Shown here: positions 11,153-21,619 of the stretch, piece by piece | Numbering within the stretch: the stretch's first letter is position 1 | How the letters are laid out: each line of letters begins with the position of its first letter | NCBI GenBank assembly: GCA_963971405.1 | Contig: OZ020486.1 | Location: 4,588,001-4,652,000 of the forward strand | From: Psococerastis gibbosa | Lineage: Eukaryota > Arthropoda > Insecta > Psocodea > Psocidae | Direction of reading: 5' to 3' | DNA length: 64,000 nt | Notes under the pieces: model-generated | The model's input: the letters and a program-made list of their open reading frames with translations, nothing else | The model's database searches: none | What the model was told of the DNA's origin: nothing | Program-made: the position numbers and the translations under genes

Positions 11153-11342
11153 AGGACATGCAGAGCAGTGGTACAGACTCCGATTTTCACCCGAAAAGTT
11201 GTTGGTTCGAGTCCCACACTTGCTACATTTTCTGGCCATGCTTCGGAGGGCATGTAAAGCACGCGGCCCTGGGTCTTCCTAGTTGAGTGTAAGAGAAGAC
11301 TTTATAGTCCGCTAAGTTGGCTTACTAATAAAACAAAAAGTC
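11153..11342 (+). mobile_element. tRNA-derived SINE, family A
   Basis: The head is GGACATGCAGAGCAGTGGTA and the B box is GGTTCGAGTCCC. The body contains CATGCTTCGGAGGGCATGTA, and the tail ends TAATAAAACAAAAAG. Full length and clearly the same family as 188-395. Confidence 0.85.
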
Positions 11343-12049
11343 AGTATTAATTTTGAAAACAGAGTCTACAAAAAATTTTTAGGGTGGCAAAACTCAGGGT
11401 TGTATAATGTTGCAGAGGCTGGTATCGCCTCGTGCTGCCCCGACAGTATGTCAAGCAGTGTACAAATTGAGTTCGATGAAAAAGGAGAGACGAACATTAA
11501 GAAGAATGTGTGAAAACCCTCCAAGAACTCTTTGGATTCAGCAAAGAGCGCAAAGCTTAGCCATTTCAAGGATTTTCAACAAGATTGCCACCCCCTTTCG
11601 ACTGGAATGCCACCCTTTTCACAGGGGCTCTAATCATCAATGCCACCCTATTCTTATTTGAGGTGACTCACAACCAATCCCAAGTCCGTATTCAAGCAGC
11701 CAATTATAGTGATTCAGAATTATTATTCCATAGTTATTTTTTTTTAAAGACATTCATCAACAGAACTGGGCTTTAGCTTTCCGACTTTTTCCGTCCTTTT
11801 TTAAATCCAAAAGGTTTAGAGCTTTTGTTCAGCTTCTATGCTTTTTTGTATTTTCTCTCTCATTAATTTTTACTGTTTTTTTTTTCATGAGCTACAGTAA
11901 AGCCTTTGTGATTGGATTTTATTATTGGAAGGTTTTTCTTTAGTTGTGCTGTTTTTTTGCCTGTTGAAAATATGCTTTGATCTACGCTACAAACATTTTG
12001 AATCGAAGTAACAAGGCTCGAAATGTATCAACACATAGCATTGGATCGT

Positions 12050-12390
12050 TACGATTTTCTTTAAATTCGCATGGCCTACATTGTAGTCGTAATTAATATA
12101 AAAAAACACCCTAAAGGTCGCTTGCGCTTTGATAGTTTGGTTTTGGTGGCAAAAAAATAATAAATTTCATGAAAATTACAACAAAATATTTCTACGGAAC
12201 CTTTCTATGGATGCTTTCTTACTTCAAGTATAATGTGTTAGGTTTAAAATATAATATTGTAACAAAACTGAACAAGTTGCTTTTTGGTTCACTATTGAAA
12301 ATTCCAAGATACTAAATATGTCCTCCTAAACCCCCCCCCCCCTCTCTTCTGGTCCTCTCAACAAAAATTGGTTTCCAGGCTACGCAACTC
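12050..12390 (-). repeat. Diverged F-related fragment and a hAT-like right end
   Basis: GGAACCTTTCTATGGATGCT and CAAAACTGAACAAGTTGCTT match F. A C tract (12332-12344) and CCAGGCTACGCAACTCCTG follow, the latter resembling a hAT-type right end. Confidence 0.45.
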
Positions 12391-12639
12391 CTGCCCCTTT
12401 TTTGTTGCCTCCCTGATTATATCGCATTAGTCTGTTCCACTAGCAGACAAATAACTGCTTCCATCGCTTCTCCTTGTTTTGTTAGTCCATAAATACAAGG
12501 GCTGTTCAAAATGCGTGCAATATCTACAATCCAATCGAGAAATGTCAACAGAAATTTATTCAATCTCCAAAATCATTCCCGGGAGATGATACTCGACACA
12601 CATTTTTGATGTCGCATGGCAAACATAATTTGTTGTCGG

Positions 12640-13080
12640 GTCTGCTCTATATACAGCATACACTTGCTATACATTGTAAGTTTTCTCTGAAGAAGACAGT
12701 TAAATCTAATTTAATTCTAATGGCAGAAGAAAATCTTCAAAGTGTATCTTTTCCAATTGACTTGCTGTGGAATATTACTGCTCGGTGAAGGTTTTATCTA
12801 AGTGAGGTTCCCATTATAGTTAGAAAAGGTTCTACAGGGAATACTTCACAGAACCACCAGGTCATAGTAGATTGAGGTATTTACGAGGCATACTTTTCAA
12901 GGATTGGTGGGACCAGGCTTAAGTATTTTGTTTTCGTATCTGCTGTATACACAGCATACACTTACATTGTACATTAAGAAGACGGTTAAATCTAATTTAA
13001 TTGAACCTTCTCAAAATTGTAATGGCAGAAGAAAATCTTCAAAGGATATCTTTTCCACTTGACTCGCTGTCTGCCAATCG
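12640..13080. repeat. Local direct duplication
   Basis: TCTGCTCTATATACAGCATA through AGAAGAAAATCTTCAAAGTG (12640-12780) recurs at 12945-13080 with the same order and small indels. Between them, 12785-12925 is a family L copy (GGTGGGACCAGGCTTAAGTA) matching 10321-10450. Confidence 0.7.
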
Positions 13081-13253
13081 AAGGTAGCAGACTGGCAAGT
13101 CATAAGCTCAGCGTACGGTGCAGTTTTCGGAGCTTTGTAACATCATTTTTGAAATTAACTTTCAAATTTATCGACATTCTCTGAAGTGCTCACAGATTGC
13201 ATGACTACGTAGGAAACTTAGCGAAAATGTGAAATAATTGTGACTAGACTAAG

Positions 13254-13878
13254 TAGAGGTGGGGCGTGACAGATATTTCCAGGAGCAACAGTGACCGGTG
13301 ACAGTGACTCGACAGTCTCTGATACAAATACTGGTGATTTCTGTCACTGGAGTGACTGCTTTTGTTCGTGCTATCTAAGTAATCTTGGTATGAGTAATCA
13401 AAAGTTACTGTCACTTCTCTTACTTGACAGTGATTTATACAAGTTACGTAGACTTATTCGTTTCGCTTCACAATTAAAGTCGGTTATTCTTTTGTTTAGT
13501 TATACTAAGAAATTTAAGAAGTAGTAATATATATATATATATATATAAACTAAAAGTTAGCCAGTTATGGAGCAGTCACGGTGACAGCCTCCGGCATACC
13601 TTATGTTTAGCTTACGTGAGACGATCGGAAAGCATTTCGGGGAATTTCGCTTAAGACTGCCTAGTGCATAGGCTAGGCTAAACCTGAGCGAGTTACTTGC
13701 TCTTGCATGCGACTATCAGAGTATTAGAAACAAAGCTATTTAAAATATAGCCTAAATCGGTGACAGTGAGGCAGTGACTCAAATTACCAGTATTTTTTTA
13801 GGGTAGGAACGGGTGGTTGCAGTGACCATCGTAGTCACGGTGATAAATCACAGTGACAGAAGTAACGCCCCACCTCTA
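13254..13878. mobile_element. hAT-type element with GTGAC-motif arrays
   Basis: Inverted repeats TAGAGGTGGGGCGT at both ends. Flanks AGACTAAG (13246-13253) and CGACTAAG (13879-13886) match at 7 of 8. The 625-bp interior has about 14 GTGAC/GTCAC pentamers, clustered within about 100 bp of the left end and about 300 bp of the right end. In hAT elements such subterminal repeats bind transposase. An (AT)n run lies at 13528-13547. No transposase is encoded. Confidence 0.8.
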
Positions 13879-13919
13879 CGACTAAGTATCTAATATAAAC
13901 ATAATATAAACTTTTCTTT

Positions 13920-14012
13920 CAAAAGTTAATTATATGCGAACAATTAAATGAATGTATCCAATTGACCTCTTCAGTCGCCTCTGTAGGTTAGTACCCGTGT
14001 TGAGTTACGTTA
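13920..14012 (-). mobile_element. SINE B, interrupted
   Basis: The tail half of B (CGAACAATTAAATGAATGTA to GTGTTGAGTTACG) stops at 14012 where two abutting MITEs are inserted. Possible remains of the head resume after 14573 (GTAGAGACTCGTACAA). Confidence 0.6.
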
Positions 14013-14013
14013 C

Positions 14014-14404
14014 GGGCAAGCCGGAGTCGCCGATATTCCATTTTCTGTTCAAACTTCAATTTCTCATGAAATATGGAACGCAGAACAATGAAAAAATTCT
14101 GAATGGCAAGAAGAATTTTTTCTCCTAATTTTGATGTATAGTATATGGCCTTAACTAACCCCAATTCGCCACAGTTGATGAACTCCTTCAGCTTGAACTC
14201 CTGAGTGACCGTTATTTTTTGCGTATCAAGTTCACTAACTATAGCCGATCGGTATTGATGATTGCAACATAGGCTACTATATGTCAAAATTAGAAGAAAA
14301 AATTCTTCTTGCCATTCAGCATTTTTTTCATTGTTCTGCGTTCCATATTTCATGAGAAATTAAAGTTTGCACAGAAATGGAATATTGGCGACTCCGGTTT
14401 GCCC
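14014..14404. mobile_element. Foldback MITE with long inverted repeats
   Basis: The left arm GGGCAAGCCGGAGTCGCCGA mirrors the right arm TCGGCGAC-type sequence ending GGTTTGCCC. Homology between arms extends about 130 bp (CATGAAATATGGAACGCAG on both strands). TTA lies 1 bp outside the left end and immediately right of the right end. Confidence 0.75.
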
Positions 14405-14407
14405 TTA

Positions 14408-14570
14408 GGCGGGTATTCCACATACGTCAATCGTCAATGAAAAATTGAAAAATGACATTTTTAGCAGACATTAAAGACATACTAAAAATTCTGCTACCAC
14501 GTCAATTTACGTCATTGTTACGTCATTTTTCAATTTTTCATTGACGATTGACGTATGTGGAATACCCGCC
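14408..14570. mobile_element. Harbinger-like MITE, family D short form
   Basis: 163-bp hairpin: GGCGGGTATTCCACATACGT and its reverse complement at the ends, flanked by TTA at 14405-14407 and 14571-14573. TTA duplications fit the PIF/Harbinger superfamily. It abuts the preceding MITE with a single shared TTA. Confidence 0.85.
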
Positions 14571-14879
14571 TTAAGTGTAGAGACTCGTACAATATTCTTA
14601 TGTTGGCAGTACCGTGCTTTTCTTACCGTGACTGAGCACAATGACAATGACAGAACAATCTGATGTTGATGATATTTTGACGATTATACTTTAAATACTT
14701 TCTTGTTGATTACTTGTTGTACTTGTTGATTAAGTGATTATATAATCTAACAGAAATACATATTTATTTATTTATTACAAACTGTCTTGGGACCCACCCT
14801 TAGTAGAATGTGACGATCTGCGTTAAATAAGGCTGTAGATGGACGGAAGGACTACATAGTTTTAGTAATTTTTTAAGGG

Positions 14880-15178
14880 TTTTTTAGGGACCCATATGGT
14901 GGCCAATAGGTCCCTTGTCCAATGCCAACGACTCCATGGATTTTGAGCATTATTTGTATGATTTCCATATGATTTTTTGGCCATTGGCAAACTGGTATAC
15001 CTTTTCGGTGTCAACCTACACAATTACTACACAATTACTTGTCGATAACTTGATTGAATAATATATATGTATACACATAAAATATATACAGTATATAATA
15101 TATATCTATATATTTATTTATTTATTTATGAACAGGCAAAAGCATGACTTAACCACGTACAGATATGAGTCAAGTTAT
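14880..15178 (+). repeat. Family J repeat next to the exon
   Basis: GTCCAATGCCAACGACTCCA and AAAGCATGACTTAACCACGT match 6660-6965. An AT-rich stretch with (TTTA)n lies inside. It ends about 30 bp from the coding exon, inside its downstream intron. Confidence 0.6.
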
Positions 15179-15207
15179 GATTAGTTATTTGTAGTATGTG
15201 GACTTAC

Positions 15208-15378
15208 CTTTTGAAGTACAGCGTAGTTTTTAATGTTGGGAGTAATCCCGCGCTCCAGGTTGCCCCACTCCTTGCCGTATCTCTTCTGCTTGTAGTAGCG
15301 GTAAACAACTATCGTCATGGCAACCACTAATGCTAGCCCCGTGCCAGTGGCTGCTCCAAGTACTGCTGATCCAACCAT
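15208..15378 (-). CDS. Internal coding exon of an unidentified single-pass membrane protein
   Basis: This is the best host-gene evidence in the window. On the minus strand a pyrimidine-rich stretch ends in TTTTGCAG at 15379-15386, followed by an open 171-bp segment. The segment ends CAAAAG and is followed by GTAAGT (15202-15207), a consensus donor. The exon is phase 0 at both ends and encodes 57 residues. Residues about 3-27 are a small/hydrophobic helix rich in Gly, Ala, Val and Leu. A basic stop-transfer stretch (YYKQKRYGK) follows, then a polar tail ending NYAVLQK. The charge distribution predicts the N-terminal side outside and the C-terminal side in the cytoplasm. Extracellular exons should therefore lie at higher coordinates and cytoplasmic exons at lower ones. 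I do not recognise the family; a cell-adhesion or receptor protein is one possibility. The exon is flanked by a family J repeat (ending near 15178) and LINE remnants. The first ATG abuts the acceptor and need not be a start codon. Confidence 0.72.
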
Positions 15379-15534
15379 CTGCAAAAGAAGATATAAGAAA
15401 CTATAGAAGACATAATATAAATATAATATAATAAGATAATGAGAAATAATATAAATATAAATAATAAACAGTTTTTACACATCCCAATATACAGAATTAT
15501 CTTGACCTTTCCAATCAGTTTCTTGTAGGCTAAG

Positions 15535-16255
15535 ACGTCTATGTAGTTGGAGCGATAAGACGAACCTTATCTTTCCGTTTCGTTAGTCCAATGATCAGTC
15601 AACAACAGAACTAGGTGCTTCTCTTCTGATGGGCGGTGAGATAGGCCTTGCGAAAGGCCGAATCTAGCAGAATACTGCATGTGGCAGAGATGCGAATGCT
15701 GCGATGGTCTCTGGGTTTCACACTAGCTGATAGAACGACGAAATAAGAGCTGAAATCATGTAGGCATAAGGCAGCCAAATTACCTGATAGAGCAGGTACA
15801 ACATCGAAAGACGGCCCAGGTTAACAGTAGAAGCGAAAGTCCGCCAAGACCTCAGAACTGCAGCCGAAGCACTGAATCGCAAGGAGAGGAAGAGAACCTC
15901 CCGTATGTCAGACCCCTCTTAGGGATAAAAGCGAGGAAACAGTAAAAAATAAGATGAAGAAGTAAAAGTAAGAAGTAAGGCTACGTCGTCGATGTAGTTT
16001 GCCAGAAAAATGTCAAGTTTGGAACCTTTACCTACCTTTTCATTAGTCCAATACTCCGTCAGCAACAGGACTATGGTGTTTTTTTTATGGGCGAGGCAAT
16101 ATGTGTGGGGACCATAAAGACAGTTGAGATAGGACAGCAGCGACGAAATTAATGGAGCATTCATTTGCGAAAGGCGCCGAAAGGAATGACTGTCCCATTC
16201 AGCTGTTAATGAGGGAAATGGGAGAAACGCTGCTGGGGGAAAATATTTTGTCATT
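15535..16255 (+). mobile_element. Two decayed copies of a LINE C-terminal region
   Basis: Around 15675 a plus-strand frame reads LHVAEMRMLRWSLGFTLADR, the 'AEMRMLRW..G.TR.DR' block of LINE ORF2 proteins. Further downstream frames are shifted. A second diverged copy of the neighbouring segment follows: the phrase TTAGTCCAAT ... GTCAGCAACAG ... TGGGCG occurs at about 15585-15635 and again at 16042-16096. Both are dead. They flank the membrane-protein exon on its upstream side, as expected for intronic DNA. Confidence 0.6.
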
Positions 16256-16258
16256 TCC

Positions 16259-16400
16259 TTAGAAGTATTTATACGTTTTAATGGCTTCCGGGGGCAACCT
16301 GTTGAAGAATTTTATATTCTGCTTCATCTTAGAATTTTTGTGCTGACAGTACTGTCCTTCATTGCATATAATGATTTGCTCTGGGCAGCTAGGTTTAGAG
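16259..16400 (-). mobile_element. Possible LINE tail fragment
   Basis: The minus strand ends FFNRLPPEAIKTYKYF and a stop, resembling the 'fN.LP.eik' closing motif of CR1/Jockey-like LINEs. No other block of the protein is present, so the call is tentative. Confidence 0.3.
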
Positions 16401-16404
16401 CAGT

Positions 16405-16447
16405 GGTGGGCAGAAATGCTGAAAGCAGGCTTTAGAAACAACAGAGC
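16405..16447 (+). mobile_element. SINE E2 3'-end fragment
   Basis: GGCAGAAATGCTGAAAGCAG followed by GCTTTAGAAACAACAG is the last 40 bp of E2. Nothing upstream matches. Confidence 0.55.
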
Positions 16448-16685
16448 AGTGGTGGGCTAATATTTTACCCAAAGAGCCAAATGAGAACATTTCAACACTT
16501 TACAAAATTGGGAAGAAAATATGCGTGTTTAGTAAACTTTTATTAAACCAAAGACGAAACCAAACAGCCGCACTTTGCTGGCCACTGGACTAGAGGTAAT
16601 ATGCGTTTGTACCAGTGTATCTACTATCTGCTATCATACTTGTGGATCATTATTTGCCAATCAGAGCGCTAGTTACATATCTTTA

Positions 16686-16759
16686 GGCGCTTTTTCAACC
16701 TACGTCAATAGTCAATAGCACATTTACTATTGACTATTGACGTAAGTGGAATTAGCGCC
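16686..16759. mobile_element. 74-bp Harbinger-like MITE
   Basis: GGCGCTTTTTCAACCTACGT pairs imperfectly with ACGTAAGTGGAATTAGCGCC. Flanks TTA and TAA. Confidence 0.75.
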
Positions 16760-17034
16760 TAAGACTACTGATGGGTAGGCTCCCTGGACCCGGATGTGAT
16801 AAAAAACTTGTAACAGCGACTTGGTGGGTAATTCCCATGCAAGTTCCAAACAGGAGATTCAGAAGAGCGAGAGAGCAACGATGAGATTATATGGTAACTG
16901 GTAAGTTTATAGTGCATAGTGCATTATATTATGTATGTGTTAATTTTATAAGTTTATATATTTAGTTCGGTCTGCTATAAGGTTAAATAGACCATAGCAG
17001 AATAAATTATGTCTCCTAACTTTCGACTTTGGCT

Positions 17035-17240
17035 TCAGTCGATGGCCCCCATGCGACTTCAGTGGCAAGGTGGTAGCGTGCTTGTACTTATTCGAGTTTT
17101 CACAAACCTTGCTTTCGGAGACATATCGTAACTCGACACAAGTACCTATAAGATTACTTACTGAGGCGATTGAAGAGGTTAATCGGATACATTCATAAAA
17201 TTGTTTGCATGCAATTAACCTTTTTACATATATAAGAAAA
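17035..17240 (+). mobile_element. SINE B
   Basis: The head is CAGTCGATGGCCCCCATGCG then GGTGGTAGCGTGCTTGTACT. The tail has GAGGCGATTGAAGAGGTTAA and ends at ATATAAGAAAAAAAATAG. Near full length. Confidence 0.75.
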
Positions 17241-17639
17241 AAAATAGAGTTTAGCAAAAAATCATGACAAGTTTCGGTAGACCAGCGGACGGATGTGTAT
17301 TAAATGAAAATGTAACGCTAATATTACAATACAATAAATTAACTTGGGTTAAAAATAATTCTATAGTATACAGTATGCTGTTGTATAGTGAGATTCTTGA
17401 GATAAAGATAGTAAATAGAAGGTGAAATTAACGGAATAGTACAATTATTTATTATTTGCAGCTTCTAATAACTAAAGAGGAAGCTGACAGTATGGACACT
17501 AACCCCACCCCTGAAGCCGTAGCACTAACGAGATTAACTTATCCGAGAAGTGCATATTATGCTAAGTATACCACAATGAATGTAAATTGCCTTGATGGAA
17601 TTAAAGTGGAAAAAGAATGAAAGTGCATTTGAAGTGCAT

Positions 17640-17910
17640 TTGATGAGTGGATGGTGACGAATGCTGCGTGTATCCTGGGAGAGGTCGTGTCCCTAATGCT
17701 GAGGTCCTGAGGCAAATGGATACAGAAGCAAGTTGCTGCTGACGGTTAAGAAACCGAAACTAACATACTTTGACCATGTAATGAGGAATTCAAGGAATCG
17801 CCTTCTGCATCTAATAATCCAAGGGAAGGTAGAAGGACAGAGGGCTGACGGCAGAAGAAGAACATCTTGGTTTAAAAACCTGGTTCGGCAACAGCGTGAC
17901 ATCGCTTAGA
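17640..17910 (+). mobile_element. LINE family H tail remnant
   Basis: One frame reads LTYFDHVMRNSRNRLLHLI, then QGKVEGQRADGRRRTSWFKN, the best-preserved piece of this LINE tail in the window. The motif order (GH-V-MRN, RLL-LI-QGK-EG, GRRR-SWLKNLR) is typical of a LINE ORF2 C-terminus. Its 'stop-free' stretch on the opposite strand is a shadow. Confidence 0.7.
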
Positions 17911-18044
17911 ACAATGTGCCCCAGTCAATTGACCGTGATTTTTCGGCTGTGACGTATGTCTAAAAATATTTTTACTACACATCGTAGAACTGTATTTGAA
18001 ATAATCCTCAACAACTTGGATAAACCAAATCTTACGTAATCTAT

Positions 18045-18130
18045 CAGTTAAGAGTAATGGTGTAATACTATTTAGCAAAGGGTTAGTTGGACTTACATAA
18101 ACTGAAATAAAATAATAGTCTCTAATGACT
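18045..18130. repeat. Family Q fragment
   Basis: GTAATACTATTTAGCAAAGG then GTTAGTTGGACTTACAT and TCTAATGACTATTAACACA. Other copies: 20640-20780, 32765-32960 and, reversed, 61410-61535. Function unknown. Confidence 0.55.
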
Positions 18131-18141
18131 ATTAACACAAC

Positions 18142-18313
18142 AGCAGCCTGATCGAGGCGATTAAAATACCGGAGTTAAATAAATACCCTAGGATTATAAC
18201 TGTAAACAAACAAATTTTGAATAGCACTTTCCATTACAAAATTATCTTGTTTACATTTTTACTACCAGGGGATTAAATAAATACCGGTATTATAATCGCC
18301 TCGATCAGGCTGC
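18142..18313. mobile_element. MITE family R
   Basis: Inverted repeats GCAGCCTGATCGAGGCGATT and AATCGCCTCGATCAGGCTGC, 172 bp. The interior has ATTTTGAATAGCACTTTCCA, also found at 55138-55160 in a copy without ends. Confidence 0.8.
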
Positions 18314-19259
18314 AGGTAATGTAAGTATGCAACTATAACAGTTTGCTTAACAAATCTTACGTATTAAATTAATTAACTAAAAATTGCGTGATCCAGGGCT
18401 GGCCAATCTACGATCAGCTTCCACTGAAGAATCTCATTTTGAAAATGTAATTACAACTTTGAGGTGTTTCAAGAGGAAACTGACCCAAAGAGACATAATA
18501 TGTAGAATGAGAAACAGACCCGTGAAATTTTGTGGTTCCGTAACGCTACAAAAATAATTAAGTTGCTAGAAACAAGGGACAGGAGTTTTATTTTCTCTCA
18601 CTCCATTTCCGCCTTAGCAACTTTTGTTTTGGGGGGGGGGGGGTTTACCCCGAGGTGATTCTACTTCTAACCTGTCTTTGTTACATGCATTCTATGCGGT
18701 GAGGTTATCTAACAAACTATAGTAGTTTATTTAAGCCATGAATAAACTTCAAGCTAGCTTTGAGAAATAAACTTATGCTCTGCAAAATAAATTATACTTT
18801 CAAATTCAGTGAACAGTTGATGACTATGTACCTATTCCTATTTTTCCTCCTAATTTTTCTTTTCTTTTCTTTTTATGAGTTTGGCGCCATTTTCCTGGTC
18901 GTGCCTATATTGATTGGTAGGTCTACAGCTGATATTTAGAGGATTCAATAGGCTCCAAATCATAGCTATACTTCATGTACTCTACCCGTCCACACCTTTC
19001 ATTTAAGTCATTGTCTGGAATATTGAGATTAGGTAAAAAACGAATTATCGGTAAACAAAATTCTACACAGCAAGAAAATCACAGTAAGTTATCCGATGCG
19101 TACTGTCAAGATTTTACGCGAACAACAGTCACATTAAAAATATTATACTTAATACGAATGAATACAGAAGCCGAGTTGCTGCTACAGGCCACATGGCCTA
19201 TAGGGTTCATTTTCTAATATGTATATTTTGTATTGTATTCTTAATTTTGAATATATTGA

Positions 19260-19500
19260 TTGATTGATTGCTCACAGTTAAGAAATAGAAACTAACATAC
19301 TGCTTTCATGTGATGAGCAATGAATAGTATCGCCTTCTGCATGAATAATAATCCAAGGGAAGATAGAAGGACAGAAAAGGACATCCTGGTTGAAAGACCT
19401 GGGATGTGGTTTGGCAAGATCATGACTTCGTTTTTCAGACCAGCATTCTCCAAGGTATATAAGATATTCTCTAAAGATGTTACGAAGAAGAAGAAGAAGA
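19260..19500 (+). mobile_element. LINE family H tail remnant
   Basis: Reads through CGCCTTCTGCATGAATAATA and GGACATCCTGGTTGAAAGAC, then TTCAGACCAGCATTCTCCAA, ending in a (GAA)n tail at 19484. The last 85 bp take part in a tandem duplication (next entry). Confidence 0.6.
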
Positions 19501-19753
19501 AGAAGAAGAAAAAGCCAATTATAAATCTATTTAGGCTACTATCTGTTCTATTTCAATTTTCCTCCAATCATCAAGATCATGACTTCGTTTTTCAGACCAG
19601 CATTCTCCAAGGTATATAAGATATTCTCCAAAGATATTACGAAGAAGAAGAAGCAGAAGAAGAAGAAAAAGAAGAAGAAGAAGAAGAAGAAAAAACCCAT
19701 TATAAATCTATTTAGGCTACTATCTGTTCTATTTCAATTTTCTTCCAATCATC
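19416..19753. repeat. Tandem duplication of a LINE tail plus flank
   Basis: Unit 1 is 19416-19572 and unit 2 is 19573-19753. Both begin AAGATCATGACTTCGTTTTT and end TTCCAATCATC, including the (GAA)n tract and unique sequence beyond it. Unit 2 is about 24 bp longer, mostly from a longer GAA/AAG tract. Only a few substitutions separate the units, so the duplication is recent. Confidence 0.9.
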
Positions 19754-20189
19754 CCTCTTTGCCACAGGGAAGAGCATACCTGAATTAAAAATAACAAACT
19801 TTAAATTGTCTATAAAATATTCAGTGGAAAATTTAATAATTATTATATTTACTTGGATACAAGAAATTCTGGTTAAATTTCCCAACAAAGGCTTCATCAG
19901 CAAAGCAGCACTGAAATCAGATTATAAAATTTTAATGACTTTATTCATAGTTGAATAAAAACAACTTCGAATGTTTCAGCAGTCAACGCCAGGTTTGCGT
20001 CAGGAGCATAGAAAATAGCTTGTCACTTAATTAAAATAATAATTAATAAATTGTTTTCAATTTCCTACGATAATTGCAAACGTTTAAAAGCTTTACAAGT
20101 TCATCAATTAATGGCAAGAGGAAATATTGATGGTCTATCTCTAATTATGGTTTGAAGTAATTAATTTTGAGCGCAAGAGGACAATAGTC

Positions 20190-20340
20190 GGGGGCATGCG
20201 TAGAGTAGTGGTAAATCCGAAAGGTTGATAGTTCGAGTCCCAAATATGCTACATTTTCTGCCAATGCAGAGGGTTTGTAAAGCAGACTATCCCGGGCTTT
20301 CATAGTTAGGTGGATATGGAGGGCTTTATAACAACCAAAA
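20190..20340 (+). mobile_element. tRNA-derived SINE, family A (diverged)
   Basis: The head is GGGGGCATGCGTAGAGTAGT and the B box is AGTTCGAGTCCC. The body (CCAATGCAGAGGGTTTGTAA) is diverged. It runs straight into the palindromic SINE Z pair at 20330. Confidence 0.75.
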
Positions 20341-20510
20341 ATTAGTGGATATAAAAAAACTGGGCTTGGCAGGAATCGAACCCACGATCGACGCCTGACC
20401 GGCCAACCCCGTCGGGGCCTGTGGTCCAGCTGTAAGACGATGCCCCGGTGGGGTTCGAATCCCGCCAAGCATAGTTTATCAATATTCTTTAATTTTCGGT
20501 TATTACGTGG
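20330..20510. repeat. Second palindromic head-to-head SINE Z pair
   Basis: The left half (-) is GGGCTTGGCAGGAATCGAAC to GATCGACGCCTGACCGG. The right half (+) is GGGGCCTGTGGTCCAGCTGT, then GGGGTTCGAATCCCGCCAAG. B boxes are intact in both orientations. The outer ends (CCAAAAATTAGTGGATATA and TTTAATTTTCGGTTAT) mirror one another. Same architecture as 5025-5255. Confidence 0.75.
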
Positions 20511-20814
20511 AGGTTGCCTCTTCAACCAAAGTTAATTTAATGTCTGTGTTATACTTAGGTATACATAATAGGGGTTTTATACCCCTAACTCCACTTGCCT
20601 GAGCTTAGTAATTAATTAATTGACCTGCATTGCCTGCTGTGTTAATATTCATTAGAGGGATAGGCCTCACAGTCATCGGACACTTAGGATGGAGCCCGTT
20701 GTTAGGGAAAGGGGGTGACGTTTAAGAACGGTCACTTAGGACGTCAGGTCGAAGGAGTACCAAGAAATCTTGAATAATTGGTGTTAGCCGTGGGTCTAGG
20801 GTCACTTACAACCC

Positions 20815-20965
20815 TCTTCTTCTTCTGGCTCTACAGCCTTTGATGAGCTTTGGCCTACTCGACAACACTCCTCCAGTCATCTCGGTTTTGTACAACGCTC
20901 CACCATCTTAGATTCCAACTCATCTTTCCATAGCCTATATCAAAACGAAGAGGAACATTTATTCT
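20815..20965 (-). mobile_element. LINE 3'-tail fragment of the 25.1-kb family
   Basis: The plus strand begins CTTCTTCTTCTGGCTCTACA and continues GGCCTACTCGACAACACTCC. It aligns with the left (3') end of the LINE at 25098. Only about 150 bp of the 3' end is present. Confidence 0.6.
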
Positions 20966-21449
20966 ACTTTACGGCATCTCATTTATGACTCTTCAAGTGA
21001 AATTTAATAAGAAATTTGACATTGTGCAAAAAGAACGGAAAATGCTGTAGTGGTCCACACGCTGTTATAAGGGGGCTTACAATGTGTTGAAACGAAACCG
21101 CATTGAATTACATGAGTAATTTCCCTGGGGGGGGGGGGGGGGTTATTAGTAGAATACATTTCAACAAATTCATTCATATCATATTCAGAAGCGCTCCGAT
21201 GAGCTGTTGCAAACGACATTGATAATGATTGATTGATTCCAATGAATGAATCTATATTCGTACATTGAGTAGCGCTTCGATGTCATTTGAGAATGAAAAT
21301 TTATGACAGGTGTATTCATTCATTGTATAAATTCAGCTTTTATGTAACCTCTCTTTGTAACTGGGGAAAATTCGGAGCAGTTAGAAATTGAGAATGGAAA
21401 TTATGGGAAAATGTATGGAAACGGGGTTCGATCCCGACTATTCACCTAC

Positions 21450-21619
21450 CAGGGACGAATCCAGCCCACTTGGGAGGGGGGGGGCAGTTGGGGGTCAAAA
21501 TAGGAAAAAAATATGTAGGATCGATTAAATCAGAGCGTAATAAATTAACTTACAATAGATTCAATAAATTTTTTGGGGGGGGGGCTGCTCACCTGCCCCC
21601 CCCCCTGTATCCGTCCATG
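21450..21619. mobile_element. Probable hAT-type MITE
   Basis: Ends CAGGGACGAATCCAG and, from the right, CATGGACGGATACAG agree at 12 of 15. Flanking octamers are poorly matched. Interior G and C tracts as in the confirmed copies. Confidence 0.55.

Noticed and set aside
13988..14353. 121-codon open frame
   Set aside because: It lies within a foldback MITE and reads both arms. No protein family resemblance.
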